From: Aldrovandia affinis
Lineage: Eukaryota; Chordata; Actinopteri; Notacanthiformes; Halosauridae
Assembly: GCA_029706075.1 (NCBI GenBank)
Contig: JAINUG010000259.1
Coordinates: 434,001 to 498,000 of the forward strand
DNA length: 64,000 nucleotides
Direction of reading: 5' to 3'
Positions 9,417-19,600 of this stretch are shown here, in pieces. How positions within the stretch are numbered: position 1 is the stretch's first letter; every line of letters starts with the position of its first letter. Made by a program: the position numbers and the translations under genes. The notes beneath the pieces were generated by a model. It was not told the DNA's origin and did no database searches. It saw nothing but the letters and a program-made list of their open reading frames with translations.

Positions 9417-10789
9417 TCATTTTTAGATTCTTCGCTGTCTACAATGAATGCGTCATTTTTTACTTTGACCCCAGTGTTTGGAACATCATACAATACCTAA
9501 TTATTTCTCTGATGTAACTAGGATGGTCTTCGGAAAGAGCCAGCAGCGTGCTGTACGGTTCAAATTGCAGTTGTGTATGCACACAGCTTTGTACAGGCAA
9601 AGAATGATATTTTTACAACCTTGGATCTCTGTCCAGCAGCTGGACCGTTCTTTTCTTTTTTTTTTTTTTTTTTTTTTTTTGTAAACATCATCTTTATTTA
9701 ACTGTTTATTCTGTGTTTCTCTCAGCCACATTTCGGCGAATAACAGTCCATATTTAATATTTAATATAATATAATATTATTATATATAATACTTAGTTCC
9801 ATAGTTCTTTTGCTTAGCTTTCACTTTTTATTCACTCATAGTCATTCGCAATTGCATTCATATCACATTCATTTTTTATTCACTCATACTATGAATAAAC
9901 ACTCCACCTCTTAGAAAACAATTCCTCACAAGACTTGTACTTGAGAAGTTCGTATCTTTTGGCAAGGCACACTGTTCTGACCTCTGTGGTTTAATTAACT
10001 CTCTGCAAAAACATTCCTAAGAAACACACAGCTTTGTGCCTATCTCTTTTGGCACAGCGCCACACCTTGTGCCAGCGTGAGAAGAGGTTCAAATACTATT
10101 TTGAACAGAAACAGAATTTCTCTATCAATCCCTCCTTTTTATGATTTTATCCCATATAGTCATAAAACATTTATCAAATACTTACCCTCGAGCGGTAAGT
10201 GTCACATTACTCCGCCCAAATCCTCCTAAACTTCCTCCAGTCTGTACACTAGGGAACAGCTCCATGAGCGGGACTATTCTATTACACTGGTGTCCCGCTT
10301 ACCCCACCTAACATTAATTGTCCAGAAAACAGTCTCACCCTTTATCTCAGTTCAGGATGGTGTCATCCACCACAGACTCCGCAGTTTCCAATGTGGGGCT
10401 TCCAATCCTCCTACGAGAATAGAAGGGATGGGTTCCCTAACCATCTATGATGGTCCAGTGCACTGTTCCATTGGAATTGCTGCGGCCCATCTGATGGACG
10501 TTTATCATCTCATTAATTTAAAACTGGTTGTTTAATACTTGCTATTCAAAGGAAGCGAGACTGTGATCTTAAATTTGGAGGTTTTATAATTGCTTCGCAT
10601 GAAGAACATCAGAGTATTTAAATAGTAATAATAATAATACATCTCTCTCCCTTGAGATCCCTTTTGGCTGTAGGAATTTCACCCATTCGCTTGAATTAAA
10701 CCTTATTTATTTAGCGCCCCAAACACACGTTTTATCTTCCCAGCATCTGTGTTTTTCTATACATTGGGATGGGGTCCCTCTAATTTACG
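9417..10789 (-). other. Degenerate pol region of ERV copy 1
   Basis: Where the N-terminal half of RT should be there is AT-rich sequence with two poly-T tracts and no RT motif. A block at about 9630-9830 does not align with the matching place in copy 2 (about 61985-62540), while both sides do. An 81-codon plus-strand ORF at 10290-10535 is identical in copy 2 (63007-63252) but is antisense to the provirus and probably only reflects sequence identity. Confidence 0.5.
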
Positions 10790-10879
10790 AATCTCTTAAT
10801 TGTCGATACTGTGGCCCCGTGTCAACCATAAATTCCATTTCGTTTTGTCCAAATTTTGCTTTAATCATTGGGGGAGTCA
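10790..10879 (-). pseudogene. pro: Protease remnant, broken within active site (ERV copy 1)
   Basis: On the minus strand, GTTGACACGGGG (10815-10826) encodes V-D-T-G, the active-site start of a retropepsin. One base is missing right after it: the following bases read A-T-V-S-T only in the next frame. An identical break occurs in copy 2 (63532-63543). The protease would cut Gag and Pol. It lies directly after gag, as expected. Confidence 0.7.
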
Positions 10880-11665
10880 TTACGGGTACTTTCGCTGTGT
10901 GATGCTCTGGGCCCCGTCAATACAGGGGTTCCTCCTTTCCCCAATATTCCTGTACTGGTGCTTTACTGGTGGCCCTTGTGGCCTGGGACCTGCTGTCCAA
11001 CCTGGTGTTCTAGGTGGACCCCCTTGCGGCCTTCCCATAGCTCCCCTGCCTCTACCACTACCTCGTCCTCTGGGCCCTGGGCCTGTGGCCATCCCCACGG
11101 GCCTGTTCCGACAATTACGTAATATGTGTCCTGGCCATCCACAGAACCAGCAGACTATAGGACCCTGTGAATAGCCCCCCTTCTGTTGGAATGAGGGTGC
11201 TGGGTATTGTGGCTGACCTTGCCAGCCTGCTGTCATTGTCTGGTGTGGGGGTGGCTGAGTTGCAGCCACCTGTTGAAATGGTGGGGGCTGTGCCGTAACC
11301 ACTGGTGCTTCAATTACTGCTTTTGCTCTCTCTTTGTCTGATTTTGCAGTCAGTTTGGCAATTTGGAGCTTCAACAGCTTGTTTTCAAGAATAGTGGCCT
11401 CGTCTTCTCTAGCAGTTTTCGCTGCCCTGTCCTTGGCTACACAGTGTACAATGTGATCTTTCCGCACCACGGTGGGCATGTTGTCTAGGCCTACTACATC
11501 CTCTAGCTTTTGCTGCACTTTCTCTGGCAACCCTTTCTGCACTCCATGTCTCCAGTGGCCCTCTGAGCCAGTAGATGAATCTGGCCTTTCTCCTGTGCTG
11601 TGCTCCCAGAGGGTGAACGCCCTTTGAATGTATGCATACACTTCCTCACCTGACATGTTTAACAC
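10880..11665 (-). CDS. gag: gag remnant: capsid C-terminal part and nucleocapsid
   Basis: The longest intact viral ORF, 261 codons. Residues about 10-75 resemble the C-terminal part of a retroviral capsid (GLPEKVQQKLEDVVGL). Residues about 85-115 are charged and may form a coiled coil. Residues 120-170 are rich in Pro and Gln. A single zinc knuckle follows at C172, C175, H180, C185 (CX2CX4HX4C), and the end is Gly/Arg-rich, as in RNA-binding nucleocapsids. Gag would assemble the particle and package RNA. The usual matrix and N-terminal capsid are not seen in frame upstream, so the ORF is probably truncated. Copy 2 has lost most of it by a 638-bp deletion. Confidence 0.8.
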   Translation of the reverse strand: MLNMSGEEVYAYIQRAFTLWEHSTGERPDSSTGSEGHWRHGVQKGLPEKVQQKLEDVVGLDNMPTVVRKDHIVHCVAKDRAAKTAREDEATILENKLLKLQIAKLTAKSDKERAKAVIEAPVVTAQPPPFQQVAATQPPPHQTMTAGWQGQPQYPAPSFQQKGGYSQGPIVCWFCGWPGHILRNCRNRPVGMATGPGPRGRGSGRGRGAMGRPQGGPPRTPGWTAGPRPQGPPVKHQYRNIGERRNPCIDGAQSITQRKYP

Positions 11666-14600
11666 CGTTCTTTGAGGTTACGTTAATTTGCAATCTATAG
11701 TTACACAAGTCTTAATCCAGTTATTTATTACTGCTTACTGCGGAGGCGTCCCTCCTGAAATATACTGTGTATTACGCGTAATAAACTAGGTTGTTATTTT
11801 ATCTATATTTATCTTTATTTAGTAACGAACAATTCGCGCGTTCCTCTCTCTTTTTTTTTTTTTTTTAGAAATGTACACGAGCGAATGACTTACTGTGTTA
11901 CAAAACTGTACCAAAGCGGTGCCTCATAGCACTTAGAATGAAAAGAATGAAAAGAACAGTCTCTGTCTGCCACTCTCACTCCTAGTAGCCCCCTCCTTTT
12001 GCAAATTCCGTTTTCTGCTGCTCTGTTGCCCGTTGCAACAATTTTCTCTTTTCCCCCACTGAGCATTCACCCTGCCACGGAACTTTCAAACGTAGGTTTA
12101 TGCTAGCGAACTATTTGTCTCAACACGCTAAAAACAGTATTCCTAGAATATCTATTTGAAGGGACGAAATAATTAAAACATGGGAAAGGTTGTATTTAAA
12201 TTCCGGAGACCAGGGAAACAGATAACAAATCAAACACTGCAAAGATTACGCATTCAAGTAAGAATGCTTGAAAGTACACTAAAATGGAAAAAATCTAAGC
12301 TCATACACGTTCCTGAACAGTATCGAAATATCAGGACAAAATATAGAACATTTGTAATTATAAGACTCACTTAGAATGGTTGAAACTGAATGGTCTTTAA
12401 ATAATCTAACTATCAATGTCCCAAACTACAAATGAAATGCTATCGGCGCACTAAACTGAAATTATGATTTATTTAGATAAAATAACTTACAGACTAAAAC
12501 TGAAACAAGGAAAATTTACCAACAAAGTGCTGAACGTCGTAAACTAAACTATTAAAAAAAATCTGTCGAATAAAGACCTTTAAACACTTCCCGAAGCGGT
12601 GTTCCCACTCCTTATATTTCTATATAATATACACCATTTAGCAGACGCTTTTGCCAATGTACATAAGCAATGTATTTTGTTTCTCACACTTTGTCTCATA
12701 TTGACATAATTCGGTACAAACTCTCGCAACGGATAACTTCCCACTTTGTCTTCTCCCCTACTCTAAACTCTGTATGTATGCAAACAGAGTGTCCCTCTTC
12801 AATACCATCCACTTAGCGTTTTGTTGCAACACATGAAACACAATCAACACATCATTTTTCATGCTCTTATATCTACATTTCTAAATTAAGACTTGTCGAC
12901 ATTAAGTCCCCATGTATTTTAGTATGGCCAGTAGTGCGTGCGTGTTTTACTTTCTTTATTGGGAAACAGGTGCTCCTATATGTCATTTATTCATTTTATA
13001 TGTCCCTTATTTCGGGCTCATGCAACTATAAATCGGGGCTCATTTGCCACGGCCCTTATCCTACTGGACCCGTGGTTGCGACAAGTCTTATTGTATTATT
13101 AACGTAAACTATATACTTATAATAACAATATTACAATTCCACTTTCCAAAAATCGCTTATCTGTAATACTGTAGGCTGTCTAGCATTTAGCAAGTATCTC
13201 ATACATCGCGTGCGCTATTTTACAAGACAAAATGACTTACACCTGTACAGCAACTTCGCGATTGCGAAGACATTTATAGGAAAGTTCGCGAAATGCGCGC
13301 TATATCACATAAAATGCAAGCCAGCCCTGCACATGATCCCAGATCTCGTAAAGCACATGAAAATTCCATTTACACCATAGAATATTCGCAGGCGCCATTT
13401 GAGCTCACAACACACTCCTCACAAAATTGCCGGCATATTCCTACGTTTTGACCTATTTTGGACTGCCTTTTTGCCAGTCCTAATTTATTTATTTGAATCT
13501 AGACATACAAACTTCAATGATTTCCCTTTTGCCAATCCTAATTTTGTATTTTAAACAAGACACACGAACCACAATAATTTCCCAAATTGCCAATGTCAAT
13601 AATGTGAATATTGCATGCAGTCTCCGAGTGTTCTAATCTCTCGACTCAAGCCGTGTGTGACTATGGGTTGAGAGATTTAACTACTCAGCACTGCGACGTA
13701 CAATATCCTTTCAGCGTCGTGTATATAAGAAAACACTTCCAGTTTCAATCGCTAGAATTGTCGCAATGATCAGGTGCAAACCCTTGAACTTCACTCCAAT
13801 TAACAGTATTGTGTGTCAGCACTGGGTGTATGCTGCGTATTAACACATCAATACTCAAGCGCTTGAAATGCTCCCCTTACCACAGAAGTGGATTTGCACA
13901 GTTTTGTCAGCTGACAGAAATGAAAAAACAAAAACGGGGAAAGATATGCAGAGACACAGCTGCTAAACTAATAGTTTATATTTTAAAGTTGAGATCCTGA
14001 TCGTTCTTGATTTATTTGACTTTGCTCTTTGCACTTTTCACTCTCTTAACAGATCAGGCGATACCGGTACCTGTGGGTCTCCCCCCACTAATTCAAACCA
14101 CTTATCTTTACTGTACGTATTTACCCTAGGCCCTTGCCTCTTGCTCACAAATTTTCTGCCTTGAATCAACTGGCTGCGCGCAGTTCCAATTAACTCGCAA
14201 ACTACTTGTTTCAGAGTTTGAGACCGCCCGCAAGTACACTTTTACAAAACGGCTTGCCTCTCGCTCATAAAGAGTTTGAGACCGGCTGAACGTACACTTT
14301 ACAAAACGGCTTGCCTCTCGCTCATAAAGAGTTTGAGACCGGCTGAATGTACACTTTACAAAACGGCTTGCCTTGCTCATAAAGAGTTTTGTACACTTTA
14401 CAAAACGGCTTGCCTCTCGCTCATAAAGAGTTTGAGACCGGCTGAATGTACACTTTACAAAACGGCTTGCCTCTCGCTCATAAAGAGTTTGAGTCTGAAT
14501 GTACACTTTACAAAACGGCTTGCCTCTCGCTCATAAAGAGTTTGAGACCGGCTGAATGTACTCCCCTAACTATTTAAACTAATGTTGTCTCTGTATATCA

Positions 14601-14817
14601 TTTCGTTACAATCTATTTGTCTCTCTTAATATAACAAACAATTCCCTAAATTTAGACCTTCTCATCCAACAGTCTGACACTTCACTCCTAGACTAATGCA
14701 GAATTTTATGAAAAAGGTTTCTGCTTACCTTTCAGATTGGCGCCAGTAAGTGTCGGACTTATCAGTGATCAGGTATGCTTGCCATTCCGCCGTTGCCATT
14801 GCGCCCCTCGCTCCTTA
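11666..14817 (-). other. Long 5' leader of ERV copy 1
   Basis: About 3.15 kb between primer site and the readable gag start, far longer than usual for a retrovirus leader. It is AT-rich, without recognisable matrix or capsid coding, and holds a tandem array near its 5' end. Copy 2 runs out of the window before most of it. A small piece at about 12630-12675 resembles the tail of L2-type LINEs. Confidence 0.55.
14216..14560 (-). repeat. Tandem repeat array in ERV leader, unit about 57 bp
   Basis: Seven units begin with GTTTGAG (plus strand) at 14216, 14274, 14331, 14386, 14430, 14487 and 14540; unit lengths are 58, 57, 55, 44, 57 and 53 bp plus a partial. Most contain CAAAACGGCTTGCCTCTCGC. The array gives a repetitive 126-codon minus-strand ORF (14126-14506) in the sense direction of the provirus. 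Because unit lengths change frame, translation is doubtful. Confidence 0.85.
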
Positions 14818-14832
14818 ACGTCGGGGTCACCA
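14818..14832 (-). other. Primer binding site, tRNA-Trp type (ERV copy 1)
   Basis: The minus strand reads TGGTGACCCCGACGT, three bases after the 5' LTR. This is complementary to the 3' end of vertebrate tRNA-Trp over 15 bases, and is the primer type known from avian sarcoma-leukosis viruses. Confidence 0.85.
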
Positions 14833-14835
14833 AAT

Positions 14836-15302
14836 TGTTAGGTCGTGTATCAAAGGAGGCGTTGAGGAGGCAAATACTAAGACCAATAATTCTTAACTCA
14901 GAATTTATTAGAGACAAGTATAAAGTAACAGGAATCAAAAGCGAACTACACAAATCTCTCAATTCATTTGTCCAGCTCTCCCCGCGGTCCGTAACTCCCG
15001 CTCCTCCTTTAACTTCCTCTCTAAGTCCGAAATCAGGTCTCTGCTGATTGGCTGACGTTTTCCCAGGTCCTCCAATCGCAAGCCACTTACGTCAGCCTGA
15101 CTTTTTATCAGGAGGACTGTCCAATCAGCAAATAACATAAGCCACTTACGTCAGCCTGACTTCCTATCAGGAAGACCTACATCATACTGTCTGTGAGAAC
15201 AAACATAAGGAGTCAGCCTTATCAGACACAGTTGCAAGAACTCAAAACAAATAATAGGCGCCAAGACTAGTTTTGCAGGTCAGAATAATAATAATTCCCA
15301 CA
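14836..15302 (-). repeat. 5' LTR of ERV copy 1
   Basis: 467 bp, the pair of 4439-4905, with the same duplicated CRE-like block and an AATAAA signal (minus) at 14904-14909. It directs transcription leftwards into the provirus. The right flank is the ATTA target duplication at 15303-15306. Confidence 0.92.
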
Positions 15303-15764
15303 ATTACAACCCCGCTGTTTTATTTATTTTTATTGTATAGCTTGTATCAAGAGGCACAACACTAGAGCTCCGTTAATTAGTGCGTTATAGAGCGGTGCTG
15401 TAGAGATGAGTCTTTGAACAGTTCTCACTGTGGTTTCTTCACACGCACAAAGCATCGTCAGAGTAATGCGATTGTTGTGCAGCAATCTTCCTCGTCAATT
15501 TCGGCTACTCGTGGCTTTCAAAGCTGTATGTTTTTAACACTGGCAACCAGACGTCCCTCGCTCTTCCAAGTTTTGTGGGTGGAAAAACTCAATTGCTGTT
15601 GCATCGCTTGGACGTTAGGGATCTGTATACCGCCAACGGATTTAAGAAGAGAAACAACGTGCTTCGAATACAGAGCAGCATTAAACTAACACTGACACAT
15701 TTTGCACCGCTCGCTTTATGAGAAGTCTTCTGTTGTGCCATGCTGTAGTGTTTCGGCTTTACTT

Positions 15765-15938
15765 ATGGCTTCGCTGTATCAGAGATTCACCGGAAAGATT
15801 CATACGAACAGGTCTTTCCCCGTTCAACCCGAGGCCAGTCAGCTGCTCGGTGGACAGGGCGCGGAAGAGGACCATGCAGGGAACACCCCTCGTCCCCGTT
15901 TACACGATCAGCAGCGGAGCGAATGCGAACATGAGCAC
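15765..15938 (+). CDS. Candidate first coding exon of a host gene
   Basis: An ATG at 15765 opens 58 codons, beginning MASLYQRFTGKIHTNRSFPV and rich in charged residues and His towards its end. It closes exactly in phase at CAC|GTAAGAG (15938/15939), a good splice donor. CpG density rises over 15370-15940, as in many first exons. The start resembles a vertebrate protein I could not name with certainty, so no symbol is given. No matching second exon was recognised in the window; a long intron would be needed. The ERV 5' LTR ends about 460 bp upstream and points away. Confidence 0.45.
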
Positions 15939-15959
15939 GTAAGAGATATTATCTTATTC

Positions 15960-16625
15960 TAACCCTCTCTCATGTGGTCAGGTGCTCGCTTGCTTGTTTA
16001 AATGAGCTGTGATATTGTCCAGCCGTGGGCTCTTTGTGAATGAATACAGCCACTAATAACCGTAATCGTTTATACAATAACTATCTCCTCCAAAAAAAGT
16101 CTGAATGTTCAAATGCTTCACTATGCATACAGTTTTAATAATGGAACACTCTTTAGTAGTGTGTTAAAGTTCCTTGATGGATTCGATCGATATTTTTCAG
16201 CTATTTGTTTGCATTCTCTGTAGAATACAGGCAATAAATCAAACAGATGGAATCATGCCAGATTCAGCCCCGCAGCGAGTTTTATTCGATTTGTAATATT
16301 CTGAAGGGATTTGCTGACAGTGTAGTACCTTTTTCGAATAATTAGCTTGTCGCATATAGCTCTCATGAATCAGTCCAGCACTTTAAGGAGTTAGTTTGCT
16401 AGTTGTTTTACAGATATCCTTAACGTTGGACTGTAATTATGGTTTTTAGGATCTTAAATGTCCCATTTCTGCTACATGCCCAAGTTCAAGCATTTTTGTC
16501 GCAATAATGTGCATTGTTTTTGCATACCAATAGGTTGTTTAAAATGTTTTAAAAATACGTTCAAATACACCCAAATACGCGCTTAACTGTGTCAGATTAG
16601 CGATTTTCTTCTGTGAATCCCAGTT
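15960..16625. other. No gene recognised
   Basis: AT-rich sequence between the candidate exon and the family-X LTR. Could be intron. Ends in the GATCT target site of the LTR. Confidence 0.5.
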
Positions 16626-16713
16626 GATCTTGTGATGGTGGGTTTAGTGATTGGAGCCAATCGCAGAACCCCGGAGGTATCGATAAGTTAAACTGTAAGC
16701 CTACAGCCTAACC

Positions 16714-16911
16714 CAGGGGTGTCAAACTCATTCCATCGAGGGCCGAGTGTGTGCAGGTTTCTGTTGTAACCAATGCATTACTCCAAGTGATTTCAATTAG
16801 GTTCCCTCCTTAGTTGAAGAAGTGAGCTAATTAGTGAAATCACCTGGTGTATTGGTTGCAACAAAAACCTGCATACACTCGGCCCTCGATGGAATGAGTT
16901 TGACACCTGTG
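16714..16911. mobile_element. hAT-type MITE, 198 bp
   Basis: Almost a perfect palindrome: the left end CAGGGGTGTCAAACTCATTC and the right end, read inversely, CACAGGTGTCAAACTCATTC. Eight-base flanks GCCTAACC (16706-16713) and ACCTAACC (16912-16919) match at 7 of 8 positions, the size typical of hAT target duplications. No coding capacity. It sits inside the family-X LTR. Confidence 0.85.
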
Positions 16912-17267
16912 ACCTAACCACAAGCTCTGAATAACAGAGAATAGGAGAAACAATAACAAAAAGGGGAAAACAGAAAATATCACCCAACGGGTGACTGAGT
17001 GCTACAAAGACACAAACAAACGAATAAATGAACCACCGACACCGAGTGTCTGAACGAAAGGATAAACGGCTAGAAGAGCCAAATAACCAGCGAAGAAAAT
17101 GAAACCCGAAACACAGTCCACAGACTGCCTAACCGGAACACAAACCAACTCAGGAGGAGCGAGTAAGTTTCCTAAATCAGGTAACATAAAAGAGATCCTA
17201 CATTTACTAAATGAGATTCTTGATCCTAAAGTAAGTGCTTTTAGTAGTATCTTTAGAAAGACGCTAC

Positions 17268-17509
17268 TGTGGTGTTTGCAGAGAAAAACAAATGGCTTGG
17301 TTTTCAAGGTTGCAAAAACACTTTATTAGAGCACATCGCTCTGATCCAGATACATGCGTACTGCCACGTCAGGAAGCTCTGCTCTCCATCAATCCACTCC
17401 CCGCTTATCTCTACTTCCCGGCTGACACGTCACCTGTCAGGTGAGTCCGAGAACGTGGGCGTGTTGCCGCAGGGAATTCTGCCTCTCTCTCTCCAGTGCT
17501 CACTACACA
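17268..17509 (-). repeat. 3' LTR of the Ty3/gypsy element
   Basis: 242 bp, TG to CA, the same as 21405-21646 throughout on reading. Confidence 0.9.
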
Positions 17510-17732
17510 AGCCCCCCCAGAATTTACTGTGGCAGCAAACCGCCTAGGGGTCTGGATTACACGGCCAAACCTCCCCAGTCTCTTGCCCGCAGCCCCGGAC
17601 GGATCAGGACCCATACCAGAGTCAGTTTTAGGGCTGTCACCAGGGTCAGGGTTTAAGTCAGGGGCAGGATTTCTCGACCTGAGGCGGGAGGGCGACCTCT
17701 GCGCGGAGGACAAGCGACCTCTACCGGCGAAT

Positions 17733-18838
17733 CTAAATCGACGTGCGCCGGTTTAAGCGGTCTACAGTAATGCGGTCAGATCTACCACCGATATCCAAAA
17801 CAAAAAATTTCTCCCCGGACTTTATTACTCGAAATGGTCCCTCGTAAGGAGGCTGCAAAGGGCTACGATGCTTATCTTGGCGCACAAACACAAAGCGCGC
17901 CTCACCCAAACCTGGATGAACGTGGGAGCGGGGCAAACCGTGATGTGTCGTAGGCACAGGGGCGAACGATTTCAGACCGTCCCGCAGAACCGGGAGCTGG
18001 CGCGTAGCTGACCAAGGCACCGAACAGCTAGGTAGAAACTCCCCGGTACGTGCAACGGTTGCCCATAAACCAGCTCCGCAGAAGATGCTCCTAAATCAGC
18101 CTTAGGGGCCGTCCTAAGACCCAGTAAGACCCATGGGAGCGTATCAAACCAAGCGTCCCCCTGCAGTGCAGCGCGGAGGGACACCTTTAATGAACGGTGA
18201 AAACGCTCGCACATCCCGTTAGCCTGAGGGTGATACGCCGTAGTCAATGCAGCGTCACCCCCAACTGCCGAGCTATCGCCGCCCACAACTCTGGCGTAAA
18301 CTGAGCCCCACGGTCGGAGGATAAATCGGCGGAACCCCGAAACGCGAGACCCACGCACTAATAAACGCCCGAGCCACCTCAGCAGTGGTGGTGGACGTCC
18401 AGCGGTATTACCTCCGGCCAACGCGTGGTCCTATCTACAATTGTTAAAAGGTGTGTGTAACCCCGCGACGGAGGCAATGGCCCCACTAGATCCACATTAA
18501 CGTGGTCAAACCGCCTTTCAGGGACGGCGAACGGCGCTAAAGGAGCCTTAGTGTGCTTGTGAACTTTAGCCCGTTGACACGCTAAGCAAGCATTCACCCA
18601 GTCACGAACATCCTTTTTCAGGCCATGCCACACAAACCTTCAGACAATAGTTTTGCGACGCCTTGCGGCCCGGATGGGATAGGTTGTGTAAAACCTCGAA
18701 AATACGCCGCTGCCAAACCACCGGCACCACCGGTCTGGCGACCCCGGTGGACACATCACAAAGGAGTGGGGTGCATGAAGGACCAAAACTCACCTCCTGC
18801 AGCTGCAGACCTGTAGTCGCTGCGCGTAACGCCTGCAC
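17733..18838 (-). pseudogene. pol: Integrase region of Ty3/gypsy pol, frameshifted
   Basis: Three overlapping minus-strand pieces. 18602-18838 holds the zinc-finger side (LHNLSHPGRKA); 18379-18633 holds ACLACQRAK and then VDLVGPLPPS with the first catalytic Asp and TIVDRTTRWPE; 17972-18421 holds TAYHPQANGMCERFHRSLK with the catalytic Glu region; 17733-18020 holds the C-terminal PPYEGPFRVI motif. All parts of a Ty3/gypsy integrase are thus present but in several frames. It would insert the cDNA in the genome. Confidence 0.85.
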
Positions 18839-19600
18839 CGGGATCAGACGCCTGGTCAGCAGCCATTTGCCCGTAATCCACCCCTAAATTGACCGCGTCC
18901 ACTATGGACCGCGAAAGACAGTCAGCCACCACGTTGTCCTTACCTGCGGCGTGCTGGATGTCCGTGGTGAATTCGGAGACGAATGCCAACTGCCTTTGCT
19001 GACGGGCGGACCATGGCTCCTTAACCATAGCCATAGCTAGGGCTAAAGGCTTGTGGTCTACAAAAGCCGTGAACGTGCGGCCTTCGAGCAGGAACCGGAA
19101 ATGACGCACAGCTAAATAAAGAGCAAGGAGCTCGCGATCGAACGCGCTGTAATTACGCTCAGCAGGACGGAGCTGGCGGCTAAAAAAAGCAAGCGGCTGC
19201 CAAACCCCATTAACTAGCTGTTCATGCACCCCGCCAACCGCAAAATCCGATGCATCCGTGGTTACAGAAACCGGCACGTCCGACCAAGGGTGCGTAAGTA
19301 GAGTAGCATTCGCTAATGCCTCTTTCGTTTTTAAAAAGCATGCGACATCTCGGCCGACCAACTTACCAGTTGCTTTGCTGTAGCCCCTTTAAGGGCAGCG
19401 TACAGGGGCAGCATTAGCCGAGCGGCTCTGGGAATGAAACGATGGTAAAAATTTACCATGCCCAAAAACTCCTGCAAAGCCCGAACTGTAACCGGTCGCG
19501 GAAAATTTTGAATAGCCTCGACCTTAGAAGGAGGGCACCGCACCTTCCCCGGGTGACGCGGTGGCCGAGGAAATCCACCACGGGAACCCCAAATTGACAT
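18756..19600 (-). pseudogene. pol: RT thumb/connection and RNase H of Ty3/gypsy pol
   Basis: 19331-19600 gives LQEFLGMVNFYHRFIPRAA, the conserved segment after the RT palm. 18756-19361 gives VTTDASDFAVGGV (RNase H first Asp), then FDRELLALYLAVRHFRFLLEG (Glu region), FVDHKPLAL, and AAGKDNVVADCLSR (last Asp). The motif order is that of Ty3/gypsy elements. A frame change lies between the two pieces. Confidence 0.87.

Larger units (their letters stand above)
4439..15302 (-). mobile_element. Endogenous retrovirus, copy 1 (complete provirus, decayed genes)
   Basis: A 10.86-kb provirus on the minus strand. Two 467-bp LTRs bound it, starting TG and ending CA on the plus strand, with a four-base target duplication ATTA at 4435-4438 and 15303-15306. 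Sense order is 5' LTR, tRNA-Trp type primer site, a 3.1-kb leader, gag with one zinc knuckle, protease, RT, RNase H, integrase, a small membrane-protein ORF, env-like ORFs, polypurine tract and 3' LTR. The RT (YVDD) and the integrase zinc-finger and C-terminal remains look like gamma/epsilon-type retroviruses; this is inference from motifs. All genes carry frameshifts, stops or deletions, so the copy cannot replicate on its own. The LTRs differ at one position I found, which implies a recent insertion. Confidence 0.92.

Noticed and set aside
10290..10535. 81-codon plus-strand ORF identical in both ERVs
   Set aside because: Antisense to the provirus and in a region of near-identity; identity alone does not show coding.
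10800..11174. Plus-strand Pro/Gly-rich ORFs of 124 and 84 codons
   Set aside because: Antisense of the Gly/Arg-rich gag end.
14126..14506. 126-codon repetitive ORF as a true gene
   Set aside because: Arises from a tandem array whose unit length varies and breaks frame; listed only as a repeat and a finding.
14276..14536. Plus-strand repetitive 86-codon ORF
   Set aside because: Opposite-strand shadow of the same array.
14216..14560. CRISPR-like array
   Set aside because: Units are directly adjacent without unique spacers and the genome is a vertebrate.
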